A DNA stretch of 34,639 nt from an uncultured Prevotella sp. (GTDB lineage Bacteria > Bacteroidota > Bacteroidia > Bacteroidales > Bacteroidaceae), in contig CAKPZC010000020.1 in assembly GCA_934203355.1 (NCBI GenBank), forward strand, positions 1-34,639, read 5' to 3'. Of this stretch, positions 15,383 through 23,912 are shown in pieces; the stretch's first letter is position 1, and each line of letters begins with the position of its first letter. The notes below the pieces were generated by a model. That model saw nothing but the letters and a program-made list of their open reading frames with translations, did no database searches and was not told the DNA's origin. The position numbers and the translations under genes are program-made.

Positions 15383-15403
15383 TTGCCTCAACGATTGAGG
15401 CAA
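15383..15403. promoter_or_regulatory. perfect palindrome between divergent cit and kinase genes
   Basis: TTGCCTCA-ACGAT-TGAGGCAA is a perfect 8-bp inverted repeat with a 5-base centre, placed about 50 bases upstream of the cit promoter and about 115 bases before the candidate kinase -7 box. No T run follows on either side, so an operator is more likely than a terminator. Confidence 0.5.
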
Positions 15404-15516
15404 CGATTGTGGTCATGTTGTCATGAAGAAATACACTATGACGCAAATATATAGTCTCAATCTGTTAATAAATTGTTAAATAGCCTGTAAATCAATCATT
15501 AAAAAGCAAAAATATG

Positions 15517-15524
15517 TACTTTTG
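15517..15524 (+). promoter_or_regulatory. candidate -7 box for the histidine kinase
   Basis: TACTTTTG matches TAnnTTTG, 64 bases before the ATG at 15589. The -33 position is poor, so activation by a factor is possible. Confidence 0.45.
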
Positions 15525-15588
15525 AAGCCTAATAATATAATAATACAAAAAAAAACAGAATATCAATAATACAAAACCAAGATTATTA

Positions 15589-17112
15589 ATGAAACAAACT
15601 ACATCTATCAACGACTCAAAATCGTCGAGCATGAACATGAGTAATATCATGGATGTGCTTGACTCTGCATCTATGGGAGTATGGCGTCTAACCTTGCGTG
15701 ACGGTAAAAAGCCACGCCTAAGCACGTCGTCCAAGATGCTTGAGCTGTTGGGACTTGAAAGAAACTGCAACAAAACCGAGGAAGAAATATTTGAGATATG
15801 GAAGGCTGGCGTATGTCCAGAAGATTTCGAATCTGTGCGCAGCTCTCTACAGAAAATGAAAGCTAGAAAAAACGACGAAGTATTATACAAATGGAAACAT
15901 CCGCAATTGGGCATACGCTACATACGGTGTGGCGGCATTGGCTACAACGATGATAATGGCAACATTATATATGAGGGCTACCACTACGACGCGACTGACA
16001 TCGTGGCTCCTCGTATGCAAGACAAGCTTGTTGTGGAATCGTTCGTCAATACCTACTCAAGTATTTTTTATGTAGATTTAGAGAAAGATTGGTATACATC
16101 TTATATATACAACCGTCCTTATATTGGAGATGTATTTCCTAAGTCTGGAAGCCTGTCGGTGAATATCCAGAATTTTGTTAACTGTCTTTGCCATGAATGC
16201 GACCGCCAGAGGATGCTCGAATTTGTAGACCTCTCCACTCTCAACTCACGCCTGCACAACCGCAACTCCATATCCATACAGTATCATGGAACTCGAATTG
16301 AATGGATTGAGCTTTCATTAGTTGTGTGCGACCGTGACGAAAACGGCAACGTGAGCCACATGGTGGTATCGGTAAAGGACATCACACAGCAGAAACACGA
16401 GGAGAACAATATGCTCGCTAAGCTGAAGGAGAATATCGAGGCAAACAAGGCGAAGACCATGATGCTGCAAAACATGACACACGAGATTCGCACACCGCTC
16501 AATGCTCTCTACGGATTCTCACAACTGCTCTGCATGCCCGACGGAAGCTTCACGGAAGATGAAAAGACTGAGTTCTTCGACTATATACACAACAGCTTCA
16601 ACATGCTATCGATGATTATCGACGACGTGATGGACCTCACCGACGTGGAGCACGGCAACTACCGTGTGCAGATGAGCCAATTCGCCGTCAACCGTGTATG
16701 TCGCGACGCTATACGTATGGCGGAGCTAAGGAAACAAGGTCCCGTAAAAATGTACTTCACGTCGGAAGTGACCGACGACTACACCATTGAGTCCGACTGC
16801 CGACGCATACAACAAATACTCGTCAACCTGCTCACCAATTCGTGCAAACACACTATTAAGGGCGAGATACATCTGCATCTGTCGTTAAACGAGACACCGG
16901 GTCGACTCACCTTCTCGGTGGCCGACACTGGCGAAGGAATACCCGTCGACAAGGCGAAAGATATATTCAAACGCTACATGAAGGTCAACAACCTTGTGCA
17001 AGGATCCGGACTCGGACTGCACATCTGTTGCACCATAGCCAAGAAACTTGGGGCTGAGATAAAGCTCGACGAGAACTACCCCAACGGTGCAAGGTTCTTG
17101 ATGATATTATAA
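15589..17112 (+). CDS. soluble PAS-type sensor histidine kinase
   Basis: The 507-residue protein has no signal peptide or membrane helix. Two PAS-like regions (about 22-140, ending YHYDATDIV, and about 145-270, ending VVSVKDITQQK) precede a coiled linker. The kinase core follows: H-box MTHEIRTPLNALYGF with phospho-acceptor His298, N-box around LVNLLTNSCKHT (411-422), G1 VADTGEGIP (444-452) and G2 GSGLGLHI (482-489). The protein ends directly after the ATPase domain, with no receiver and no output domain. It should therefore sense a cytoplasmic signal and pass phosphate to a separate regulator, which is not encoded in this window. Its position divergent from citD suggests, but does not show, a link to citrate metabolism. 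Confidence 0.9.
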   Translation: MKQTTSINDSKSSSMNMSNIMDVLDSASMGVWRLTLRDGKKPRLSTSSKMLELLGLERNCNKTEEEIFEIWKAGVCPEDFESVRSSLQKMKARKNDEVLYKWKHPQLGIRYIRCGGIGYNDDNGNIIYEGYHYDATDIVAPRMQDKLVVESFVNTYSSIFYVDLEKDWYTSYIYNRPYIGDVFPKSGSLSVNIQNFVNCLCHECDRQRMLEFVDLSTLNSRLHNRNSISIQYHGTRIEWIELSLVVCDRDENGNVSHMVVSVKDITQQKHEENNMLAKLKENIEANKAKTMMLQNMTHEIRTPLNALYGFSQLLCMPDGSFTEDEKTEFFDYIHNSFNMLSMIIDDVMDLTDVEHGNYRVQMSQFAVNRVCRDAIRMAELRKQGPVKMYFTSEVTDDYTIESDCRRIQQILVNLLTNSCKHTIKGEIHLHLSLNETPGRLTFSVADTGEGIPVDKAKDIFKRYMKVNNLVQGSGLGLHICCTIAKKLGAEIKLDENYPNGARFLMIL

Positions 17113-17153
17113 ACAAACAACGGGACCCTCGCCTCATCCGGCGTGAGTCCCGT
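17113..17153 (-). terminator. intrinsic terminator after gltD, abutting the kinase stop
   Basis: ACGGGAC (17120-17126) pairs with GTCCCGT (17147-17153), with inner CGCC/GGCG. In the minus direction it is followed by TTGTTTGTTTATAA. It lies 60 bases beyond the gltD stop and directly after the stop of the convergent kinase gene, and may block both transcripts. A weaker stem GCCTTTC/GAAAGGC (17171-17197) lies between it and gltD. Confidence 0.65.
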
Positions 17154-17212
17154 CCACGTATGGCTGCCATGCCTTTCTTCTACTGAATATGAAAGGCAAA
17201 ATCATAATGCAA

Positions 17213-18559
17213 TTACTTCGATAGGAATCTGTCTACTTCGGCAGCTATTTTCTTTCCGCTTGCCATAGCGCGAACAACGAGCGACGCACCATTTGCGGCA
17301 TCGCCAGCCACGAACACGTTAGGGGCAAATTTTGGTTGCTCTGGTTTCAGGAAGCCCATGGCGAGCAACACCATCTCACACTTTATTATCTCTGGTTTGC
17401 CCACTGGTTCCATCAGTGGACGTCCGCCTTCTGGATTAGGTTTCCATGTTATCTCCTGCACTCGCACACCAGTGAGTTTGCCATTCTTGTCGCCCACGAA
17501 TTCAAGCGAGTTGATGTTCCAGCGGCGTGTGCATCCCTCCTCGTGCGACGATGTGGTCTTGAGTGTGCGAGGCCAGTTGGGCCAAGGGTTCTTCGGGTCC
17601 TCAGGTCCTTCCACTGGACGCGGCATAATCTCAATCTGAGTGACCGACTTGCAACCCTGACGATGCGCCGTACCGATACAGTCGCTACCCGTGTCGCCAC
17701 CACCGATGACAAGCACGTCCTTGCCCTTGGCATTCACGAGTTCGTCCTTCTTAAACTCCATACCTGCCAACACTCTATTCTGCTGCGACAGCATCTCAAG
17801 AGCAAAGTAGACACCCTTGAATTCACGTCCGGGTATAGGCAGGTCGCGTGCTGTTGGGGTGCCTGTAGACACCACATAAGCGTCGAATCCTTCGGGCAAA
17901 TGTTCCACGTCGACGAGCGAGTTATATTTAAACACGATGCCCTCCTCTTCGAGCAGAGCGATGCGGCGGTCGATGACAGCCTTGTTGAGTTTGAAGTTAG
18001 GAATGCCGAAGCGCAGCAGACCGCCAGCGCTTTCGTTCTTCTCCATCACGGTGACAGTGTAGCCCATATGGTTGAGTCGGTTGGCAGCCACCAGTCCAGC
18101 AGGTCCGGCACCGACAACACAAACTTTCTTGCCATTGCGCTGTGGTTGCTCCACACGCACATAGTCCTCCTGGAAGGCATGCTCCGTGATGGCACATTCG
18201 TCCTCGCGGTTGGTTGTAGGCTCGTGCTCCACAAGATTGAGCACACATGCCTTCTCGCAGAGTGCCGGGCAGATGCGTCCGGTGAACTCCGGGAAGTCGT
18301 TGGTTGAGTTCAATAGGCGATATGCCAGTTCCCAATCGCCTTTATACAGAGCGTCGTTCCACTCGGGTGCCTTGTTGCCCAGCGGACATGCCCAGTGGCA
18401 GAACGGAACGCCACAGTCCATGCAACGCGACGCCTGCTGACGGCGGTCGTTGCTATTGAGAGTTTGTTCGACTTCACCAAAGTCGTGAATACGGTCGTGA
18501 ATCGGACGATAGCCCGCTTCCTTGCGGTGTATAGTGAGAAATGCTTTTGGATTGCCCAT
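17213..18559 (-). CDS. gltD: glutamate synthase small subunit
   Basis: The 448-residue flavoprotein supplies electrons from NAD(P)H to GltB. The N-terminal iron-sulfur region has CMDCGVPFCHWACPLGN and GRICPALCEKACVLN. A first dinucleotide fold (VVGAGPAGLVAANRL) with GGLLRFGIPNFKL binds FAD, a second (VLVIGGGDTGSDCIG) binds the nicotinamide cofactor, and VFVAGDAANGASLVVRAM closes the FAD site. The length is slightly below the 455-490 residues usual for this subunit, with all motifs intact. It is downstream of gltB on the same strand, after 269 bases of repeat, and shows no separate promoter. Confidence 0.96.
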   Translation of the reverse strand: MGNPKAFLTIHRKEAGYRPIHDRIHDFGEVEQTLNSNDRRQQASRCMDCGVPFCHWACPLGNKAPEWNDALYKGDWELAYRLLNSTNDFPEFTGRICPALCEKACVLNLVEHEPTTNREDECAITEHAFQEDYVRVEQPQRNGKKVCVVGAGPAGLVAANRLNHMGYTVTVMEKNESAGGLLRFGIPNFKLNKAVIDRRIALLEEEGIVFKYNSLVDVEHLPEGFDAYVVSTGTPTARDLPIPGREFKGVYFALEMLSQQNRVLAGMEFKKDELVNAKGKDVLVIGGGDTGSDCIGTAHRQGCKSVTQIEIMPRPVEGPEDPKNPWPNWPRTLKTTSSHEEGCTRRWNINSLEFVGDKNGKLTGVRVQEITWKPNPEGGRPLMEPVGKPEIIKCEMVLLAMGFLKPEQPKFAPNVFVAGDAANGASLVVRAMASGKKIAAEVDRFLSK

Positions 18560-18828
18560 GATTCGAATTTTGATTTTTGAATTTTGAATTTTGAGTTGTG
18601 CGCTTTGCGCATTTTGAATTATTCAGTTTTGAATTTTGAGTTGTTCAGGTATTGTTTCTGAGTTATACAGTTTGAATTTCAAATAGACCGATCAATTCAA
18701 AAATGAACAATTCAAAAAGACCAATCAATTCAGATAGACCAATCAATTCAAAAATGAACAATTCCTAATCGGCTATGCCGATAATTCAAAACTCAAAATT
18801 CAAAACTCAAAACTCTGATTTGCGCAAA
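18560..18828. repeat. paired heptad-repeat arms between gltB and gltD
   Basis: The left side (18562-18650) carries TTTTGAA/TTTTGAG heptamers and a triloop hairpin TGCGC-TTT-GCGCA. The middle (about 18680-18765) repeats AGACC-AATCAATTC blocks of about 18-20 bases. The right side (18768-18815) has ATCGGC-TAT-GCCGAT followed by TTCAAAA/CTCAAAA heptamers, the reverse complement of the left arm. The whole gap between two genes of one enzyme is repeat DNA. Confidence 0.9.
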
Positions 18829-21800
18829 TCAGTAGTCTCTCTGCATGTCTGCAATCTTCTGTTGCAGTTTGCGCACCTGCTCTTCCTGCAGCACACGCTT
18901 ATACTCGATGGGGACAATCTGTATGAAGTCCTCCACGTAGCGGTTCCAGTCGTCGAGCATTGTGCGTGCGAGTTTCGAGCCTGTGTATAGATAGTGCTGT
19001 CGTATGAGTTCGTGCAGTTCCTTGCGATAGTTGCTGTCCTCCACGAGATTTATCTCCACCATATCCATATTGCAGAAATAGTCGAAGTTGTGGTTCTTGT
19101 CCCACACATAGGCAACACCACCCGACATACCTGCGGCAAAATTGCGTCCAGTCTCGCCGAGCACCACAACACGTCCACCCGTCATATACTCACAGCAGTG
19201 GTCGCCGGCACCCTCTATCACGGCAGTAGCTCCCGAGTTGCGCACACCGAAGCGCTCGCCCACCTTACCATTAATATATAGTTCGCCGCTTGTTGCTCCA
19301 TACAGACCTGTGTTGCCGGCAATGATATTGTCCTCTGCCGAGAAGTTGCTGCGGATTGGTGGGAGTATCGACACACGACCGCCAGAGAGTCCCTTGGCAA
19401 AGTAGTCGTTAGCCTCGCCCTCAAGTTTAAAGTCGACACCATTCACAAGGAAGGCACCGAAGCTTTGTCCTGCCGAACCTTTAAACTTCACGTTGATGGT
19501 CTTGTCGGGCAGCCCCGTCTCGCCATACTTCTGTGCTATCATTCCGCTGAGCATGGCGCCCACGGCACGGTCGGTGTTCTTGATTGTGAAGTCGAGCGAC
19601 ACTTCGTCCTGTCGCTCAATGGCATTCTGCGCCCCACGTATGAGATGCTGGTCGAGCACGTCGCCGAGTTCGTGGCGTTGCTGTGCAGTATGATATAGCG
19701 AGCAACCGTTCTCCTCCTTGAACAACATGCGTCGGAAGTCGAGAAGTGCCGATTTCGGATTCTTCTCGTCTTGTTTTGTGAGTATAAGCTCCGTGTGTCC
19801 CACGATGTCGTTAAGACTGCGGAATCCCATCTCTGCCAAATATTCGCGCACTTCTTGAGCCACGAATGTGAAGTAGTTGACAAGGTATTCTGCCTTGCCA
19901 CGGAACAGTTTGCGTAGTTCCGGATTCTGTGTTGCCACACCCATAGGACAGGTGTTGAGATTGCACTTGCGCATCATCACACAACCGAGCACTATCAGGG
20001 CAGCTGTGCCGAATCCAAACTCCTCGGCACCAAGCAGTGCCATGAGCACAACGTCGCGACCTGTCTTCAACTGTCCGTCGACCTGCAACCTCACCTGACT
20101 GCGCAAACCGTTCTTCACGAGAGTCTGCTGAGTCTCGGAGAGTCCTATCTCGGGCGAGATGCCCGCAAAGCGCATACTTGATGCTGGCGAAGCACCTGTT
20201 CCGCCTTCGGCACCCGAGATGACGATGAGGTCGGCCTTTGCCTTTGCCACACCGGCTGCAATAGTGCCCACTCCACTCTCGGCAACGAGCTTCACACTTA
20301 TCGCTGCTTTCGGATTGACGTTCTTAAGGTCGAAAATGAGTTGCGCCAAGTCCTCGATGGAATAGATGTCGTGATGAGGCGGTGGCGAGATGAGCGAGAT
20401 GCCAGGGATGGAGTGACGAGTCTTTGCAATCACCTCGTTCACCTTGAATCCCGGCAGCTGTCCGCCCTCTCCTGGTTTTGCGCCCTGCGCCACCTTAATC
20501 TGAATTTCCTCGGCATTGACAAGGTATTCTGTGGTGACGCCAAATCGTCCCGAAGCCACCTGCTTCGTCTTGCTCGACAGCGAGACGCCATCCACCGTCT
20601 CGTGGAAGCGTTCGCTGAGTTCGCCGCCTTCGCCTGTGTTTGAGCGTGCGCCGAGCTTGTTCATGGCAAGTGCCATTGCCTCGTGGGCCTCTTTCGACAA
20701 GGCTCCGAACGACATGGCTCCCGTCACGAAGTGTTTAACAATGTTCTCGACGGGTTCTACCTCGTCGACTGGTATCGGATTATGTTTGAAGTCGAAGAAG
20801 TCGCGAATGAAGATAGGTTCTTCCTTTTCGTCGACAAACTTCGTGAATTCTTTATATTTTGCATAGTTGCCAGTGCGTGTGGCAAGCTGCAATGTTGCTA
20901 TTGTTTCTGGGTTCCAGGCATGGCGTATGCCGTCGCGGCGCCAGTGGAACTGTCCGAGGTTGGGCAGGAAGTCGAGCTTCTTGTTGTTCTTGAATGCCTT
21001 GTCGTGCATATTGATGGCATCGCGGGCAATTGTCTCCAATCCCACGCCACCTATGGTGCTCACCTCCGTACCAAAGTAGGCTTTCAACAGAGCCTCCGAC
21101 AGTCCGATGCTCTCGAATATCTTCGCACCACGATAGGAGCGTATTGTGGATATGCCCATCTTTGCCATTATCTTCAGCAATCCCTTCTTCACCGCCTTGA
21201 TATAGTTGGCTTCGGCAGTGGCATAGTTCTCCTGTATCTTGCCTCGCTTCACGAGGTCGTCGAGTATGGCATAGGTCATATACGGGCACAGAGCCGAGGC
21301 TCCATAGCCCAGAAGCAGGGCTGCGTGCATCACCTCGCGTATCTCGCCACTCTCCACGATAAGGGCTGTCTGCACACGCTTGCCCACTGATATCAAGTAG
21401 TGGTGTACGGCACTCACGGCGAGCAGCGACGGTATTGCGGCATGCGTCTCGTCGATGTCGCGGTCGCTCAGTATGATGTAGTTGTAGCCGTCGTCGACAC
21501 TGCGCTCTGCCTGCTTGCAGAGGGCGTCGAGAGCCTCGCGCAGTCCGTCCTCGCCCTTGCTACATTCGAAGAGCATGGACAGTTTCACGGTGTTAAAGCC
21601 TTTATATCGGATGTTGCACAGTATGTCGAGCTGTGTATTGGTAAGAATAGGATGTGGCAGACGCACCATCTTGCAGTTCGACTCGTCGGGCGACAATATT
21701 CCCGAACCCACACGACCGATATATTCGGTCAGCGACATCACGAGCGACTCGCGTATGGAGTCGATGGCAGGGTTGGTCACCTGTGCAAACTGCTGGCGGA

Positions 21801-23349
21801 AATAGTTGAAGAACACCTGCGAATGGCTTGACAACACAGCCAATGGTGTGTCGTTGCCCATCGACGCTGTAGGCTCCTGACCGTTGGTTGCCATGGGCAC
21901 TATGGTGCCGTCGACATCCTCCTCGCCAAATCCGAACATCAGTTCCTTGCGTGTCAGGTCGTCGACCGAATTGTCCACCTTGCGGCCCGAATGTAGTTTC
22001 TCCAACTGAATGCAGTTGGTCGATAGCCACTGACGATAGGGATGTGCACTGGCGAGACGTTCCTTTATCTCGCCATCGTAGTAGATTTTACCCTCCTGAG
22101 TGTCGACAAGCAGAATCTTGCCTGGTTGCAGGCGTCCCTTCTCGGCAATCTCAGTCGGGTCAAAGTCCATGACACCCACTTCGGATGCCACGACCATGGT
22201 GTCGTTCTTGGTAATAGTATATCGTGCCGGGCGCAGACCGTTGCGGTCGAGCATTCCTCCGGCATAGCGTCCGTCGCTGAAGAGCAGGGCGGCAGGACCG
22301 TCCCATGGCTCCATCAGGATGGAGTGGTATTCATAGAAAGCCTTCAGGTCTTCGGGGATGGGGTTCTTGTCGTTGAAACTCTCTGGTACCATCACTGCCA
22401 TGGCATGAGGCAACGACAATCCACTCATCACGAAGAACTCAAACACGTTGTCGAGACTTGCCGAGTCGGACATGTCGGCCTGTATAATAGGCGATATGCC
22501 ACGTATGTCGCCCAAAGTCTCGCTCGACAACACCGACTCGCGAGCCTTAAACCACGAGCGGTTGCCGCGTATGGTGTTTATCTCGCCGTTGTGTGCCAAT
22601 AGGCGGAACGGCTGTGCCAGGCTCCATGTGGGGAACGTGTTGGTGGAGAATCGGGAGTGGACAAGTGCCAAGCCCGACGTGAAATAGTTGTTGGTGAGGT
22701 CGGGGTAGTACTGGCGCACCTGCATCGACGACAGCATACCCTTATAAACAATGTTGCGGCTCGACAGCGAGCAGATATAAAAATCCTTGTCCTCTACGCG
22801 GTTTTCTATCTTCTTGCGTATAATATATAATGTGCGCTCGAAGACGGGCACTTTGTCGTCGGTGACTCCCGTGATGAACACCTGTTTGATGGCAGGCTCT
22901 GTCTCAAGAGCCGACTCGCCAAGGCAGTCGGGATTGGTGGGCACTGTGCGAAGGTGCATCAGCGACAGGCCTTCGCGCTCTATCTCCTCTATCATTATGG
23001 AGAGTATTTCCTGCTGTTTCTTCTCATCTTTGGGCAGAAAAACAAGACCGGTGCCGTATTTTCCTTTCTCTGGCACTGGTATGCCCTGCAACAATATGAA
23101 CTCGTGCGGAATCTGAAGCATGATGCCCGCACCGTCGCCAGTCTTGTTGTCGGCTCCTTCGGCACCGCGGTGGCGCATGTTCTCAAGCACGCGCAGAGCG
23201 TTGTCTACTAATTCGTGGCTCTTGTTACCATGAATATTCACTACCATGCCCACACCACACGCGTCGTGCTCGTAGGCGGTGTTGTAAAGTCCTGAAAATC
23301 TCTCCTCTGCCAACGCATGGCAGGCTTGATGGTCTTGTATTTTACCCAT
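18829..23349 (-). CDS. gltB: glutamate synthase large subunit
   Basis: The 1506-residue protein makes two glutamates from glutamine and 2-oxoglutarate. The N-terminal class II amidotransferase follows a 30-residue propeptide; EHDACGVGMV puts the catalytic Cys at 31, to be exposed by cleavage. The central and FMN-binding synthase domains include EGGELSERFHE, the PGEGGQLPG loop, and ISGAEGGTGASPASS. The 3Fe-4S cluster cysteines are in CVMMRKCNLNTCPMG. The C-terminal beta-helix holds the GXXG repeats (GRVVVLGETGRNFAAGMSGG). Length and motifs match the bacterial NADPH enzyme. It is the first gene of gltBD and has a clear promoter at 23401-23430. Confidence 0.97.
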   Translation of the reverse strand: MGKIQDHQACHALAEERFSGLYNTAYEHDACGVGMVVNIHGNKSHELVDNALRVLENMRHRGAEGADNKTGDGAGIMLQIPHEFILLQGIPVPEKGKYGTGLVFLPKDEKKQQEILSIMIEEIEREGLSLMHLRTVPTNPDCLGESALETEPAIKQVFITGVTDDKVPVFERTLYIIRKKIENRVEDKDFYICSLSSRNIVYKGMLSSMQVRQYYPDLTNNYFTSGLALVHSRFSTNTFPTWSLAQPFRLLAHNGEINTIRGNRSWFKARESVLSSETLGDIRGISPIIQADMSDSASLDNVFEFFVMSGLSLPHAMAVMVPESFNDKNPIPEDLKAFYEYHSILMEPWDGPAALLFSDGRYAGGMLDRNGLRPARYTITKNDTMVVASEVGVMDFDPTEIAEKGRLQPGKILLVDTQEGKIYYDGEIKERLASAHPYRQWLSTNCIQLEKLHSGRKVDNSVDDLTRKELMFGFGEEDVDGTIVPMATNGQEPTASMGNDTPLAVLSSHSQVFFNYFRQQFAQVTNPAIDSIRESLVMSLTEYIGRVGSGILSPDESNCKMVRLPHPILTNTQLDILCNIRYKGFNTVKLSMLFECSKGEDGLREALDALCKQAERSVDDGYNYIILSDRDIDETHAAIPSLLAVSAVHHYLISVGKRVQTALIVESGEIREVMHAALLLGYGASALCPYMTYAILDDLVKRGKIQENYATAEANYIKAVKKGLLKIMAKMGISTIRSYRGAKIFESIGLSEALLKAYFGTEVSTIGGVGLETIARDAINMHDKAFKNNKKLDFLPNLGQFHWRRDGIRHAWNPETIATLQLATRTGNYAKYKEFTKFVDEKEEPIFIRDFFDFKHNPIPVDEVEPVENIVKHFVTGAMSFGALSKEAHEAMALAMNKLGARSNTGEGGELSERFHETVDGVSLSSKTKQVASGRFGVTTEYLVNAEEIQIKVAQGAKPGEGGQLPGFKVNEVIAKTRHSIPGISLISPPPHHDIYSIEDLAQLIFDLKNVNPKAAISVKLVAESGVGTIAAGVAKAKADLIVISGAEGGTGASPASSMRFAGISPEIGLSETQQTLVKNGLRSQVRLQVDGQLKTGRDVVLMALLGAEEFGFGTAALIVLGCVMMRKCNLNTCPMGVATQNPELRKLFRGKAEYLVNYFTFVAQEVREYLAEMGFRSLNDIVGHTELILTKQDEKNPKSALLDFRRMLFKEENGCSLYHTAQQRHELGDVLDQHLIRGAQNAIERQDEVSLDFTIKNTDRAVGAMLSGMIAQKYGETGLPDKTINVKFKGSAGQSFGAFLVNGVDFKLEGEANDYFAKGLSGGRVSILPPIRSNFSAEDNIIAGNTGLYGATSGELYINGKVGERFGVRNSGATAVIEGAGDHCCEYMTGGRVVVLGETGRNFAAGMSGGVAYVWDKNHNFDYFCNMDMVEINLVEDSNYRKELHELIRQHYLYTGSKLARTMLDDWNRYVEDFIQIVPIEYKRVLQEEQVRKLQQKIADMQRDY

Positions 23350-23400
23350 CTTACATTGCTTTTAATTAGTAAACCATTATTATTCCTATCAAAGTGCTTG

Positions 23401-23430
23401 CAAAAGTAATAATTTACTTTCAAAAAGCAA
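23401..23430 (-). promoter_or_regulatory. promoter of gltBD
   Basis: In the minus direction TTGC (23427-23430), 18 bases, then TACTTTTG (23401-23408). The start codon is about 50 bases downstream. Confidence 0.7.
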
Positions 23431-23435
23431 TACAT

Positions 23436-23853
23436 AAAACCTAATTAATTACTATTTTTTTGATATAGAACAAGAAAACGATTACAATTTCATGTAAATC
23501 CAACAAAACAAACAATAAATTGTAATCACAAACCACCTATTCACTTCCGTTTCGTAAATCAAAACAGTTCCATAATAAAATATTTTAAGCCTATACCAAG
23601 AAAATGTGCATAATTGTTCAACCGATTTAGTGGAGGACATTGGGCTTTCAGCCCGTCAGCCCTTACTTGTATAAGCATGGGACGAAATGCTCATGTTTAC
23701 ATCACTCCAAATATCGGATGAGCCCAAAAGAATACGCAACGTCTGTCTTGCCGTTGTGCTTGTGAAATGAAATTTAGGGTAAAGTTTTTTGAAAATAATC
23801 GTTGAGAATATTCCGTAAACTACATGCTGATAGTGCAAATAAAGACTAAAACT
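23436..23853. other. gene-free gap with a GC hairpin and possible degraded element
   Basis: No supported gene is seen in these 418 bases between the divergent gltB and pfkB-type promoters. The first 200 bases are plain AT-rich DNA. At 23642-23654 lies GGGCT-TTC-AGCCC, followed by CGTCAGCCC, and the stretch to about 23760 is richer in GC than its surroundings. A 60-codon minus-strand frame (23656-23838) covers it but has no recognisable domain; it may be the decayed end of a mobile or dispersed element. Confidence 0.35.
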
Positions 23854-23884
23854 TTTGTCATTTCGTCAAATTGCAGTACTTTTG
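23854..23884 (+). promoter_or_regulatory. promoter of the PfkB-type kinase gene
   Basis: TTTG (23854-23857), 19 bases, then TACTTTTG (23877-23884), with the ATG about 28 bases downstream. Confidence 0.8.
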
Positions 23885-23912
23885 CACCATTAATTGGATT
23901 AAAAATATATAA

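Noticed and set aside
15156..15446. 96-codon minus-strand frame in the cit upstream region
   Set aside because: It runs through the predicted cit promoter and leader and shows no domain; the promoter reading is better supported.
17336..18307. 323-codon plus-strand frame opposite gltD
   Set aside because: It is fully contained in gltD on the other strand, which has all expected motifs.
23656..23838. 60-codon minus-strand frame upstream of the PfkB-type gene
   Set aside because: There is no recognisable domain or start context; it is noted only as a possible element remnant.
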